DNA of 64,000 nucleotides. Source: Emiliania huxleyi CCMP1516 (taxonomy: Eukaryota > Haptophyta > Isochrysidales > Noelaerhabdaceae). The position numbers and the translations under genes were made by a program. Under the pieces are notes generated by a model that made no database searches, was not told the origin of the DNA, and saw nothing but the letters and a program-made list of their open reading frames with translations. This document shows, one piece after another, positions 45,049 to 54,606 of this stretch; within the stretch, counting starts at the first letter, position 1; the number at the start of each line of letters is the position of its first letter. Location: positions 125,825-189,824 of the forward strand of contig NW_005201123.1 of the NCBI RefSeq assembly GCF_000372725.1. The letters run 5' to 3'.

Positions 45049-47100
45049 ATGAACAGCCGAGTCGCCATCGTGCACATTCCCAATAATTCTGACGTGACTC
45101 TCTTCCACGCGCTCTCATCCAGCCAGGTGCCCACTTGCAACCTGGAAGTGAGCCTGGGCGGACTTGGAGCGTTGCAGAATGACGGACTCAAGCTGCCTTG
45201 CGATTGCCAGAATGAAAACTGCATGCGCGCCAGTAATGTTGCTGTGCAGGAGCGATCACACGACAATTATCACCTTGGCGGCTGGGCAGACAGCACCGTT
45301 GCGTGGTTCGCCATGCTTCGCGATCCGGAGACATGGTTCTACTCAGCCGTAGCTCAGTGGTGCGGGGATGGTCCCGGGTCCGGTGCAGGCCGCCAGGAGC
45401 CAGAGTGCGGGCATGACGTCTCAGTGGCGCTCCTCCATCGTCGCGGCTGGTTCACCACCAAAGCGAGCCCTACCGCCGAATACTTCCGCGGCCCAAATCC
45501 TCAACGCGCCATGGCAAACTTCACTGGCGAACGCTGCTGGGCCCTGTGCTCAGTCGAAAACTTTGGCGACGCCCTGGCGCTGCTCGAGCATGCGCTGCCC
45601 TGGCATACGTCGGACTCAAGCCCCAGGCCTGAGCATATGCATGCGGGTGTCTGGCCTGGCAAGGCTCTGTTCCAGCAGCGCGTGCCATGGCACCGTGTGC
45701 GGCACTACTATGCCGTCGATGTCGACACGTACAATTTTGTCACGGGGCGAGATGGGTGCGTGGCGTCCTCTCGAGGGGATGCAGCGTGTCCCTGGGCTAA
45801 GGGGCTCGCACGGATTCACACCGGCGGCGACCTTTTGGATGATGATGAGCACGAGAGGCTCTTGTGGAGCAGCGGCTTCCAACGTACGGTTACTATGTGG
45901 GTTCGCGGTTTGAAACTGCCTCGTGGCGAGCCTGTCGTCCTCGTTTTTATCAACATCGATTATTGGGGCACATACATCAACTGGCTGTCGACGACCGCGC
46001 AGCACATGGGCAGCGCGCTCTCGAGTCGCGTGGCCACAGCGTGCTTTGACGTCGAGTCGATCGCCCGTTTGGAGGAGATTGGCGCTTCGCCGTGTCTCAA
46101 TGTGAAAGCCTCCACAAATTATGAGAGGTGGGCTGCTCGGCTCAGACTCATCAAGGAGCTGTTGCACAGCGGTCATGGCGTGATCCTCTCTGACGCAGAT
46201 GCGCTATGGATCGGTGACGCGAGAGAATTCTATTACAACGGGATCAAAGATGGCAGCGACATTGTTGCCAGTCGCGCCACTTTTCCTCCGGAAGTACAAA
46301 CTGCTTGGGGCGCAACGCTTTGCATGGGCTTCATCGCATTCCAGCCGTCGGCAGCCAATCGCGCACTGCTCGGCCATGTCGTTCATGCGTGTGGTGATAG
46401 ATGTGATGACCAAATGGTGCTCAATAAGGTGCTTCTCCATTCTGCACAGCTTCGCTGGAACACGACAGTCTCCGACAACGGCCCGACGGCGATGGGCGTC
46501 GGAGACCTTGACAACCAGAAGTTGAGCGTCACGCTACTCACGAGCCACGATGTGCGGCACCAGTGCAGTCAACCCATTCGGAACATGTCGGTCGTGATGC
46601 ACTGCCGTTCTCGAAAGAGTGGAGCGAGTAAGGAGGAGGAGGAAGAGGAGAACCACTCGTGGCGCCTTCGCCCATCGTGGGAGCAGGTTGCAAGAAAACC
46701 CTTTGCTGGAGTATCTGCAAGCTGTTACCACTGCTGCGCACACGTCTCCACACCCACCCTCGCCACCATCGCTGCCGTGCGCGAGCAACTGTGCAACCCG
46801 CATCTCGCCATGCAGCAGTGCGCCGATTGCGTGCGCCGGCTGCTCCCAGTGCGTGCTGCTGCAGCGGCTGTGCCCCGACCGTTACCACGAGCGACGCAGC
46901 GCCTGGGCGGCAGATCCAGCCGACTGCGCAGTCGCCAGGGAGGTCGGCGGGTTTTCAGACGAGGATACTCTCTGGCTGTGCGAGAATTCAGAGCGGGTCT
47001 CAGCAGGTCACGGGCCGGTCTGCCTCGGTGCCACCCTACAGTCCGGCACGCTCAAGTATGCGGCCGAGGCAGGCACAGCGGCTGCCAGTGCGTCCAATAG
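45049..47100 (+). CDS. Sulfotransferase-like / GT77-type glycosyltransferase fusion
   Basis: A single frame of 683 residues. Residues about 1-300 resemble a Golgi sulfotransferase: V-H-I-P-N-N-S-D-V-T-L-F sits where the PAPS P-loop (normally H-x-P-K-T-G-G) would be, with Lys replaced by Asn, and M-L-R-D-P-E-T-W-F-Y-S-A-V matches the 3'-phosphate motif. Residues about 300-540 are a nucleotide-diphospho-sugar transferase of the GT77 type: L-S-D-A-D-A-L-W-I-G-D with the D-x-D motif, then G-F-I-A-F-Q-P and D-D-Q-M-V-L-N. The last 130 residues are Cys-rich then basic, where the true frame is uncertain. No signal peptide is seen at the chosen start. The lost Lys suggests weak or no sulfotransfer by the first domain. 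Confidence 0.75.
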   Translation: MNSRVAIVHIPNNSDVTLFHALSSSQVPTCNLEVSLGGLGALQNDGLKLPCDCQNENCMRASNVAVQERSHDNYHLGGWADSTVAWFAMLRDPETWFYSAVAQWCGDGPGSGAGRQEPECGHDVSVALLHRRGWFTTKASPTAEYFRGPNPQRAMANFTGERCWALCSVENFGDALALLEHALPWHTSDSSPRPEHMHAGVWPGKALFQQRVPWHRVRHYYAVDVDTYNFVTGRDGCVASSRGDAACPWAKGLARIHTGGDLLDDDEHERLLWSSGFQRTVTMWVRGLKLPRGEPVVLVFINIDYWGTYINWLSTTAQHMGSALSSRVATACFDVESIARLEEIGASPCLNVKASTNYERWAARLRLIKELLHSGHGVILSDADALWIGDAREFYYNGIKDGSDIVASRATFPPEVQTAWGATLCMGFIAFQPSAANRALLGHVVHACGDRCDDQMVLNKVLLHSAQLRWNTTVSDNGPTAMGVGDLDNQKLSVTLLTSHDVRHQCSQPIRNMSVVMHCRSRKSGASKEEEEEENHSWRLRPSWEQVARKPFAGVSASCYHCCAHVSTPTLATIAAVREQLCNPHLAMQQCADCVRRLLPVRAAAAAVPRPLPRATQRLGGRSSRLRSRQGGRRVFRRGYSLAVREFRAGLSRSRAGLPRCHPTVRHAQVCGRGRHSGCQCVQ

Positions 47101-47164
47101 CGCACACACCTCGGAACAGCAGCAGGTGCAGACGGCCCAATTCGGCGCAGGTGGCTGCCAATCC

Positions 47165-49251
47165 ATGACGAGGAGAGGCCGCACACTCACCATCGCCTGC
47201 TTCGCCGTTGCGCGCATCCTCGCTCTGCTACCCTCACCGCCGCACGACTTCAACCTGTACAGCAGCTGGCACGCGTACCGCTTCGGTGACATGTTCAAAG
47301 GTACGCTCCGCCCCGCCACGCTCACTTGTCGCATGCTGCCATGCCGCTGTACACCCGACCCTGTTTTTGAACACATGACCTGAGCGCGATCAGGGGACTC
47401 TGAGGCGGCGGCAGGCGTCGCCGCCGCCTAGCCGCCGTCGCTGCCGCGTAGTAGCCGCCACCGCGCATTCGCTGTAGACTGATGTGCGACCGACGGATGC
47501 GCGTGTCCCCACCACCGATACCCACCTGTGCTGCCTGCCCATCAGGCACCCGGCGTACACAGCCCGGTGGCATGGCTGACCATCGAGCCCACTTCCCCGA
47601 CTCGCTCATCGTCGAGTACGTGCGCCGGGAGCAGCATTGCTGCTCGGACTACTCGCTCCTCAACCGAATCATCAATGAGCGCGTGCACCGCCCCCACGCG
47701 CCAGCCGTGCCGTCACGCACCACGCTGGTGATCCACATACGGACGGGCGACGTGGTCGACTTTGATGAGCACGCGGACGCGCAGTCCGTCCTCGATATGC
47801 TCTCGTACCCGCGTTTGAGCTCGCTCCTTCAGGCCCTCATCCGCCGAGGCGCGACGCCAAACCACTGCTATCACGGGCCGCCAGACACCACGTCCGAGTG
47901 GCCGACGTGGAGGGCGAGACCTGGAGCCCGTCATGCGCAATTCCTAACCTCGTGCGGCTCGACATTTGAGTATGTGCAGCCGCTCCAATACTACATGGAT
48001 CGTGTGCGCGCGCTTCCTGCCGAGATCGATCGCGTGGCGATCGTCTCCGGCTCGCACTGGCCTCTGTCTTCCACTCATCACAGCACGATTGCCCATCCGA
48101 CGCCGCCGTGGGCGGGCATCGAGCTCGGCTCGTTTGACAGGAGCTGGCGGCTGCTCTCCACAATCAAAGCTTTCTTCGAGGAGCACGGCTACCCCACTAG
48201 TCTGCGCACTGGACAGTCGCCCGATGAGGACATCATCTTCATGTCACGCGCCGCCTATTTCATCCCCGCAGACGGTGGCTTCTCCGCCACCGTCGCCCAG
48301 CTCGCGCGCAGGCGTGGCGCGACCATCTTTGGCTTGGATCTGAAGCTGTCGCCCCCTCCGCCCTCGCCCAAACCGCCGCCTCCACCCCCCCCGCCGCCAG
48401 CCCCGCTCTCACCAGCGCCGCCCATCCCCGCTGGTGTCGATCTGGCCCGCCACTTTCGCCATCACTGCCGTGCGCCCAGCCTCACCACCCACCACTTCAA
48501 CAATGGGGTGCACGACCGTAGCGTCTCGAGCGTGTTTCTCGACAACGTCAAGGCGGGCTCGACCTCCGTCCGGGAATGGATGAGCCATCACATCCCCGGC
48601 GAGAACTGGACCCTGTGGTCGCCGCCACCCTATGGCTGCCAGCTCCACCACCCATCACCAGCGCCACAGCCGCGCTCAGAGAGCGGCTGCTTCAGCTCGA
48701 GCAACCTCGCCAGTCGCGGCATCAGCGTGTGGTCCATTGCGCGCGAGCCCTTTTCCAAGTTCGAGTCCGGTGTCCGCCAAGCATACAGTGAGACATGGCG
48801 GGGCGCTGCGAGCCTCCGCTGGTTCCGCGAGCGCAGTGCTGATGAGTTGCTGAGATCGGTGATCAGCCATCCCGGTGTGCCCACTAGACTGACGGGGAGC
48901 AGCTCGTGGCACAACGAGCACTTCCAGCCAAGCACGTACCGGCTCTCGGGCTACGGTAAGGATGGCAAAGTGCTCTGGCCAGACCATATCTACCGGCTTG
49001 AGGAGCCTGGCTTCTGGGACAAAATCCTCCGTGATATCTTCCCCCCGCCAATACCACAGGCGGCCCTCCCCCACTCCAACCACCACGGGCAGCAGATGAG
49101 TGATGCGCTCGAGGCGAAGTCGAGGCTGAGCGAACACGCGAAGAGGCAGATGTGCGACTCCGAGCTCTATGGGTACGAGTGGGCATGTCTCGGCTATGCG
49201 AGGCCTCACTTCTGCTCGGATTACCCGACGCTCAAGTGCTGCAGGCTGTAG
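47165..49251 (+). CDS. HxRxGD fucosyltransferase-like / sulfotransferase fusion with proline linker
   Basis: Model: 47165-47300 and 47546-49251, GT-AG phase-1 intron, 613 residues. The start is a signal peptide or anchor (T-I-A-C-F-A-V-A-R-I-L-A-L-L). The first domain has H-I-R-T-G-D near residue 105 and D-E-D-I-I-F-M-S-R-A-A-Y-F-I-P-A-D-G-G-F-S near 270, the donor-site pattern of HxRxGD fucosyltransferase-like enzymes. A proline-rich linker (about residues 310-335) leads to a sulfotransferase domain with N-V-K-A-G-S-T-S-V as PAPS loop and S-I-A-R-E-P-F-S-K-F as 3'-phosphate motif. It points to one Golgi protein that adds a sugar and sulfates the product (inference). The start lies 65 bases past the previous stop. 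Confidence 0.8.
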
Positions 49252-49360
49252 TCGGATGTGTGTGCGCGAGAGAGACTATGTGTCGTGTGCGTGTCTATGT
49301 GTCGTGTGGCCTTCTCCGTGGCCCAGCACCTAATATTTTATCAAATTTATTTCAAAATCT

Positions 49361-49384
49361 GCAGGCGCTCCGCGGAGCGCCTGC
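49361..49384. terminator. Perfect 24-bp GC-rich palindrome after the fusion gene
   Basis: GCAGGCGCTCCG and its exact complement with no loop, flanked by A-rich and T-rich runs, 110 bases after the stop. It looks like a stem followed by T-rich sequence; a role in 3'-end formation is inference. Confidence 0.4.
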
Positions 49385-49449
49385 GAAAATTTTTGAAGAA
49401 ACAATTGCGGTCGGGCCTGATTTTCATCAAGAGTTGGGGCGGGTTGGTA

Positions 49450-49498
49450 GAGGGTTAGGGTTAGGGTTAGGGTTAGGGTTAGGGTTAGGGTTAGGGTT
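49450..49498. repeat. Interstitial telomeric repeat (TTAGGG)
   Basis: About eight perfect TTAGGG units. Orientation is opposite to the CCCTAA block at 2.6 kb, each pointing outward. The block is internal since genes continue to the right. Confidence 0.95.
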
Positions 49499-49549
49499 GG
49501 GGTTGGGGTTAGTCTTGTTGTGTCGAATGCCAGCGTTGCAGGGTTCTGC

Positions 49550-50880
49550 GCTGTGGTCCTGGCCCCAGCGCCGACGAGTAAGACTCAGCCCCGCACGCTG
49601 ACCCCCCGGCCACCAAATGCCGCCTCAGAGCGCCAGCCGCCTCTTACACGCGGCCGGCGCCCTCTCGCGGCAAACAAAAGGGTCGAGCGAGCGGGCAGAG
49701 TCGCGATGTCTGCGCACCCGCGTGCCGATGGGCGGCACACGCAGCCGAAAGAGGCCCTGTCACGCCGCCAGTGAGAAAGGAACGGCCAAGACCGGGCAAG
49801 CGGAAGAGACGGATGCAGCGGCGGTGTGGTCGGCTGGTGCGTCGGGCCTGGCGACGGGCGGCGAAGCGGCGGGGGTGCAACTGGAGCCCGGCGGGTCGTG
49901 AACGTCAGCATGCGAAATGATACCATAACAATCGCTTCGTCGTAGCCGAGGAGAACGCCGAGCAGCCGGCTGGACGAATGCAACGGCGGCGTGGTGGGCG
50001 GGAGCGGCGGTGGAGCAGGGGGCGACGGCGAGGTTGCGTCCGGAGCCCGGCGGGTCGATCTGCATCGGCTGCACGTCGGCCACGTCGGCTTCTGCCAGCT
50101 CTGGCTGCTGGGCGGCGGTCGGCGTGGAGAATGGCAGGACAGTTTGGGGCGCATTTGAGAGCGCTGGCCCCGACGCGCCGTCGGTTTGGTCGGGGTGGTT
50201 CCTCACCCCTGGTGTTTCTTCATTCCGTCGGGGAGGCTCTGTGCAGGGCGCAGCGAGGGCCGTGGGGAAGGGGCCAGTGGGGCGATGGGCAGAGAGGGGG
50301 CAGTGACCCGATGTGTGGGCAGGTGTCTAGGTCTGGCTGTGTGGACAGCCAGCAGCGAGAGTAGGATGTGCTTAGTACCGGCGGGGTGGACGCGACGACC
50401 TGGTGTTGCCGTCGCGGAGGGCTCGGGCTCGAGTGAGCGCCGCCGGCGACGCGTCGTTGCGGCCGTGGCCGCGCGAGCCACTTGCATCGACGGGCTGCTT
50501 ACGGGGGGGGGGCGCCAATGCCCGTCGGCAATCCATCCGTATTGAGCTCTGCGGGCATTTGTGGTGGTGGAGGCAGACCGCTCTCCTCGGCCAAGAGTAG
50601 ACGTGCGCGAGAATTAATCTTAGGAGTGAGTTACACTACAGAAATAAATTTCTACGTTGAACGATAAACTACATACATCTTTCTGGCAACTCGTCTCTCG
50701 ACCGAGTTTCCCTGAGTGAGTCTGCGACGCGTCGTGAGTGGCGGCGCGCGCGCGATCTCCGTTCCCGGGCACGCCGGTCGCAGTGGCATGGGCTCCCAGG
50801 CTCAAAAGCGCTCCCGTCAACAGCGAGCGAGCGCCGCCGCTGCTCCTCCTCCCGCCGCCGCTCACCGAGACTCGGTGCCG
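49550..50880. other. Gene-poor region with an internal duplication
   Basis: About 49800-49905 is loosely repeated at 49975-50065 (shared GGAGCCCGGCGGGTCG). A minus-strand frame (50206-49760) includes R-S-P-R-L-R-R-S-D but has no splice or family support. Confidence 0.3.
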
Positions 50881-50885
50881 CCGTT

Positions 50886-50933
<48 letters not shown>

Positions 50934-51180
50934 TCGCGCCTCGCCTCCGTCACCGCCCGCGCCCTCCATCTCGTCGCAGCGGCGCGTCCCTCTGATGGCG
51001 CGGGCGCCTCGCTCACCGGCGCCTCGCCGCCGCCGCCCCCCCCCCCCTTCTCGCGCCGCTCCGCTCGTGGCCGCCGCCTCCCCTGTCAATCCCGCCGCCT
51101 CCCCTGTCATCCCGCCGCCCGCACCACCGCCGCCACCGCTAGGCCGGTCGGACCCGATTTTATTAAATTTTCAAGTTTAA
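50880..51180 (+). other. CCG-repeat tract with a weak proline-rich frame
   Basis: A (CCG)n array at 50890-50934 and further C-rich runs give proline-rich frames on plus and glycine-rich on minus. A frame from 50788 ends in a non-repetitive tail at 51178. Not enough to call a gene. Confidence 0.25.
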
Positions 51181-52140
51181 GCGCAGACCTCGAGACTTGA
51201 ACGCAAGCATGTTCAGGCCATCTAGAGTGCCGAACAACATCGCACCGGTTCGATTCGCGCATCACGGCCGCGCAAACTGGCTGCACTGCGGCGCGAGGCT
51301 CAGCGGGGCGTCCGGACCACTGACTCGGGCGATGTGGTGGTCGAGCGCAGCCTTCTTGAGCTGGAGAGCCGCCGCAGTATGCGCGGTGGATGGGACGTCG
51401 GCCAAACCGCGACGCGCAAGCTGCAGGGAGGAGCTACAGCGGCTCCGCTCCTCATGCTGGTTCGCCAAACCGAGACGTTGAGGTCCTCGTACACTCATGT
51501 CGCGCCTCGAGTAGGAGCCATCACGCTGCCCAGCGCTGGACCGTCGTAAGGTCCGGCCTTAGGCCAGCTCGCAGCACTGTATGAACTCACGCTGGCGAGC
51601 ACCATCCCAGGATGAGGCCTTGAAGAGCGTGCGCCAGGGACGTCCGTATGGCAAAATCGGCGTGAATTCGCTATGAAAACGCTTCCAACCCATCAAGAGC
51701 GGGCTCAGAAGAGACGATACTAACCCAGGATCACCAGGGCACCTTAGGGTATCGAAATTTTCCACCCCCCCACCCCCTCCCGCTCCCCCCCCCGCGCCTC
51801 TCCCCCTAACTAACACACGCACCACCGCTGACACCCTCACCAGGCCTCTCCCCCCGCCTCTTCGCTCTCGCGGTGCAAGCCGACTCCTGGCGATCGTCCT
51901 GGTCAGCGGCCCTTGCCAGGACGGTCCGAGCGCCGCGCTCGCTCCGGTGAGTGAGCACTACAGTAGCACCTGCACCGCCTGTAATGGCACCAGCACCAGC
52001 CTCCCAAGCCCCGCCTCTCCAACGTCTCACTCGCCACCCTGCTCGCTGCCGCCCCGCCCGTCGCCACTGCCACTAATCTGCCGCTCCGCAGCCCGCTCCA
52101 CCTTCCCGCCCGCAGCGCCTCCCGTGCCGACGCAGCCTAG
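51181..52140. other. Gene-poor region
   Basis: A plus-strand frame at 51334-51549 has one helix-like stretch (L-E-L-E-S-R-R-S-M-R-G) but no other support. C runs lie at 51765-51800. Confidence 0.3.
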
Positions 52141-52451
52141 AGACAACAGAGCTGGGTCAATATCACCGCGGGAACGCCTCCTCTCGACGTGGGACAGAGC
52201 CTCCTCCACAACGTCGAGAGAGCGACGGCCAGCGTGGCGCGGCGCAACGTCGCGCGGCAGTGGCCGCAGTGGCTCGAGGCGGGCAGCGCCGGCGACAACG
52301 AACGCGGAGCGCGCGGCGACAGCGGTGGCGAGAGCCGAGGGACGTGACTACACCCTCGAGCGCCGTGCGCGCGCAACCTCGTCAGCCAACCACGCGCCGC
52401 ACCAGCGCCGCGAGCGACGCCTCGAGGCACAACGTGCAGCCGCCGCATCCC

Positions 52452-52491
<40 letters not shown>

Positions 52492-52874
52492 TGCCTCGCT
52501 CCGCGGCGGCGGCGCCGCCGCCGCAGACTGTAAGCACCAACAGCCGGCGGCTCGGCACGCGGCGGCCGCCTCCGGCCTGGGGGCGCGTCGGCAGCGCGGC
52601 GCGCCACCTCGCTGCTCGACACGCGCCGGACCTGTCATGCGCGGCTGCGCCACCGCTTCCTCGTGCGGCGCCGTCGCCGCCGCCACGCCGGCCGCCTGCT
52701 GTGAGCGCCGCGCTGCTCGGCCGCACCCGCCCGTGCCGGCCGCAGCTGCTCTGCCGTCAGCGCCGTCGCCGTCACGGGCCAAGCCGCCGTTGTCGCCGCA
52801 GCCACGCCCATCGGCCTCGCTGCCGCCGGTCCAGCATGGCTGACACCGCCACTACCACGGCACCGGGCAGGTGA
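52141..52874 (+). CDS. Possible gene remnant with polyproline/polyalanine array
   Basis: About 52141-52330 encodes a plausible helical segment (G-Q-S-L-L-H-N-V-E-R-A-T-A-S-V-A-R-R-N-V) in one frame. After it, a (CCG)n array at 52455-52500 opens long proline-, alanine- or arginine-rich frames to 52874. Which frame is used and how exons join cannot be decided; no family recognised. Confidence 0.25.
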
Positions 52875-53914
52875 GGCGCTAGAGGGTGAAGGGTGCATAG
52901 AGGCGAGGTGAGGCGGCACCTAGGGGCAGTGACCCCCGTGAGCCGGCAAGCCGACGCGCCACCGCCGGGCGAGATGGAGGCCGAGCTGCGACCCTCACAG
53001 CTCTCGCGGCATGCGTCCAGAGCTCGATTCATCTGCCTCGCCGCTCGCTCGCCGCCTTTGTGGGACCTAAAGAGAGAGGTTCTGAGCCGTCGGGCGGCGC
53101 TGATGGTGGCCCGCGTGGGTGGAGCCCGCGGCAGCTAGGCCGCCTGGGCGCGGGGGGGGCGGTCCGGTGCTTCAGAGGTAGCGTGAGCGACGGGGGGGGC
53201 GAAGATATGAGGCGGCTCGCCTGCAGCGCCCACCTGCTGGGCCGTCTGGACCAGAGAATACGCCTCGGGACCATCGAGCTCGTGCATAAAATGTTCACAC
53301 AAGTCATCCCAATGGCCTCAAAAAGTGGCAGGTTGCCACCGATTTTCCGTAGCGCCCGACCCGCCACCTCACCGGCCCGGCGTTCGGAGGCGTAAAATCT
53401 TGGTCGGCCGTTGGGCCGGTGCCATCGGCCGCGGTCGAGTCGACCGTGCCCCGCCTTGGGCACGATGGACATGTGACCGGCTCCGGTCAATATGTGCCCC
53501 GGCATGGCGGCTGAGGCTCTCAGGTTGGGCGACGCGAGCGCCGAGAAGGTGGAGCAAGACCTCGCGTCCCCCATGGGCTTGCTCGGTTGGCAGGGTTGGA
53601 TTTGGGTTCTTTGTGATGCGTCAACTTCAAGTTCCGGAACGACTCAACAGGGCCCCCCCCCCCCGGGGGGGGGGGCCGGGCCCAAAGACGGGGGAGCGAC
53701 CGGCCTACCACCGCCTCGCGCCTCGCCGCCGCCGCCACCGACCGCCCTCCTCTCCCCTACGGCTCTACGCCGCTGAGCGCGGTGCAGGGGGCGAGCCCCC
53801 GCTGCGCAGCCTCACCGCAGTGCACTGACTGCGCTCTCCGCGCCCCTGACGATTAGTGAGGAGGTGGTGATGCACAGCATGGAGCTCGGCGAGCGTTTAG
53901 CGAGCCTCAGCTAG
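52875..53914. other. Gene-poor region with possible minus-strand exon
   Basis: On the minus strand about 53305-53150 one frame reads E-H-F-M-H-E-L-D-G-P-E-A-Y-S-L-V and ends soon after, a possible terminal exon. At 53648-53678 a C run meets a G run, forming a long GC palindrome. Confidence 0.25.
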
Positions 53915-54345
53915 TATTCGCATATTTCGCCCGAAAAGCTCGCATATTCCTGCGGTGAGGCTGTGGTCGCCGCAGACTGCCTCCAACTTGACGGCGGCAT
54001 GGAGACGTGATGCCTCCATGCCGCCGTCGAGTCAAAATCGACATGCGAGTCGATCTTTGCATGTTGCCGACGCGGCACCGGAGTGGCCGGCGCTGCTCGC
54101 CGCGACCACAACGGCTACTCTGATACTCCGGGCCGACCCGTCCTACCGACGGTGCACTCTTCCACGTCTCGCTCACGCTGAGAAAAATTCTGAAACGGCG
54201 TGCAGCAGAGTCGCCGACGAGTCGGTGCGCGTGCCTCCTCGTGTCCCGTACCGTTCTCACACATCCATAAACTCACTTTGGCCTCACTGAATCCTGAATC
54301 CTGAATCCTCATATATTTTAGATTAGGACGTTGCGCACCCTCTAT
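53915..54345 (-). repeat. Dispersed repeat, minus copy of the 36.7-37.2 kb element
   Basis: Reverse complement of 36715-37225 with scattered differences; keeps the 14-bp hairpin (53991-54004 with 54014-54027). It ends about 260 bases from the stop of the Rxt3-like gene. Confidence 0.85.
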
Positions 54346-54606
54346 ACACCGGGGTCGGGACTTGGGTCGGGGGGTGCGCGCGCGGCGGCCGGCGCGGGCG
54401 GGAATTACGGATTGGAGCCGGGAATCAAGTTGGTGTGGCGGTCCGTTTTTTTAAAGAGTGAAGCAACTCACTATATCGCCGGCACAGGGAACGTGCGAAG
54501 TGCTGCGGGCCGATGCAGGGGCGAGGCCGGCCCGGTCGCATTCTCGGATCCCACGCCACTCGCCTCTCTCGTCTCGTCTCTCCCCAATCCGGCATTCCCA
54601 CCATCT

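Noticed and set aside
49450-49498. TTAGGG block as a real chromosome end
   Set aside because: Ordinary sequence with genes continues for 14 kb on the outer side.
50862-51110. Glycine-rich minus-strand frame
   Set aside because: Antisense reading of a CCG array.
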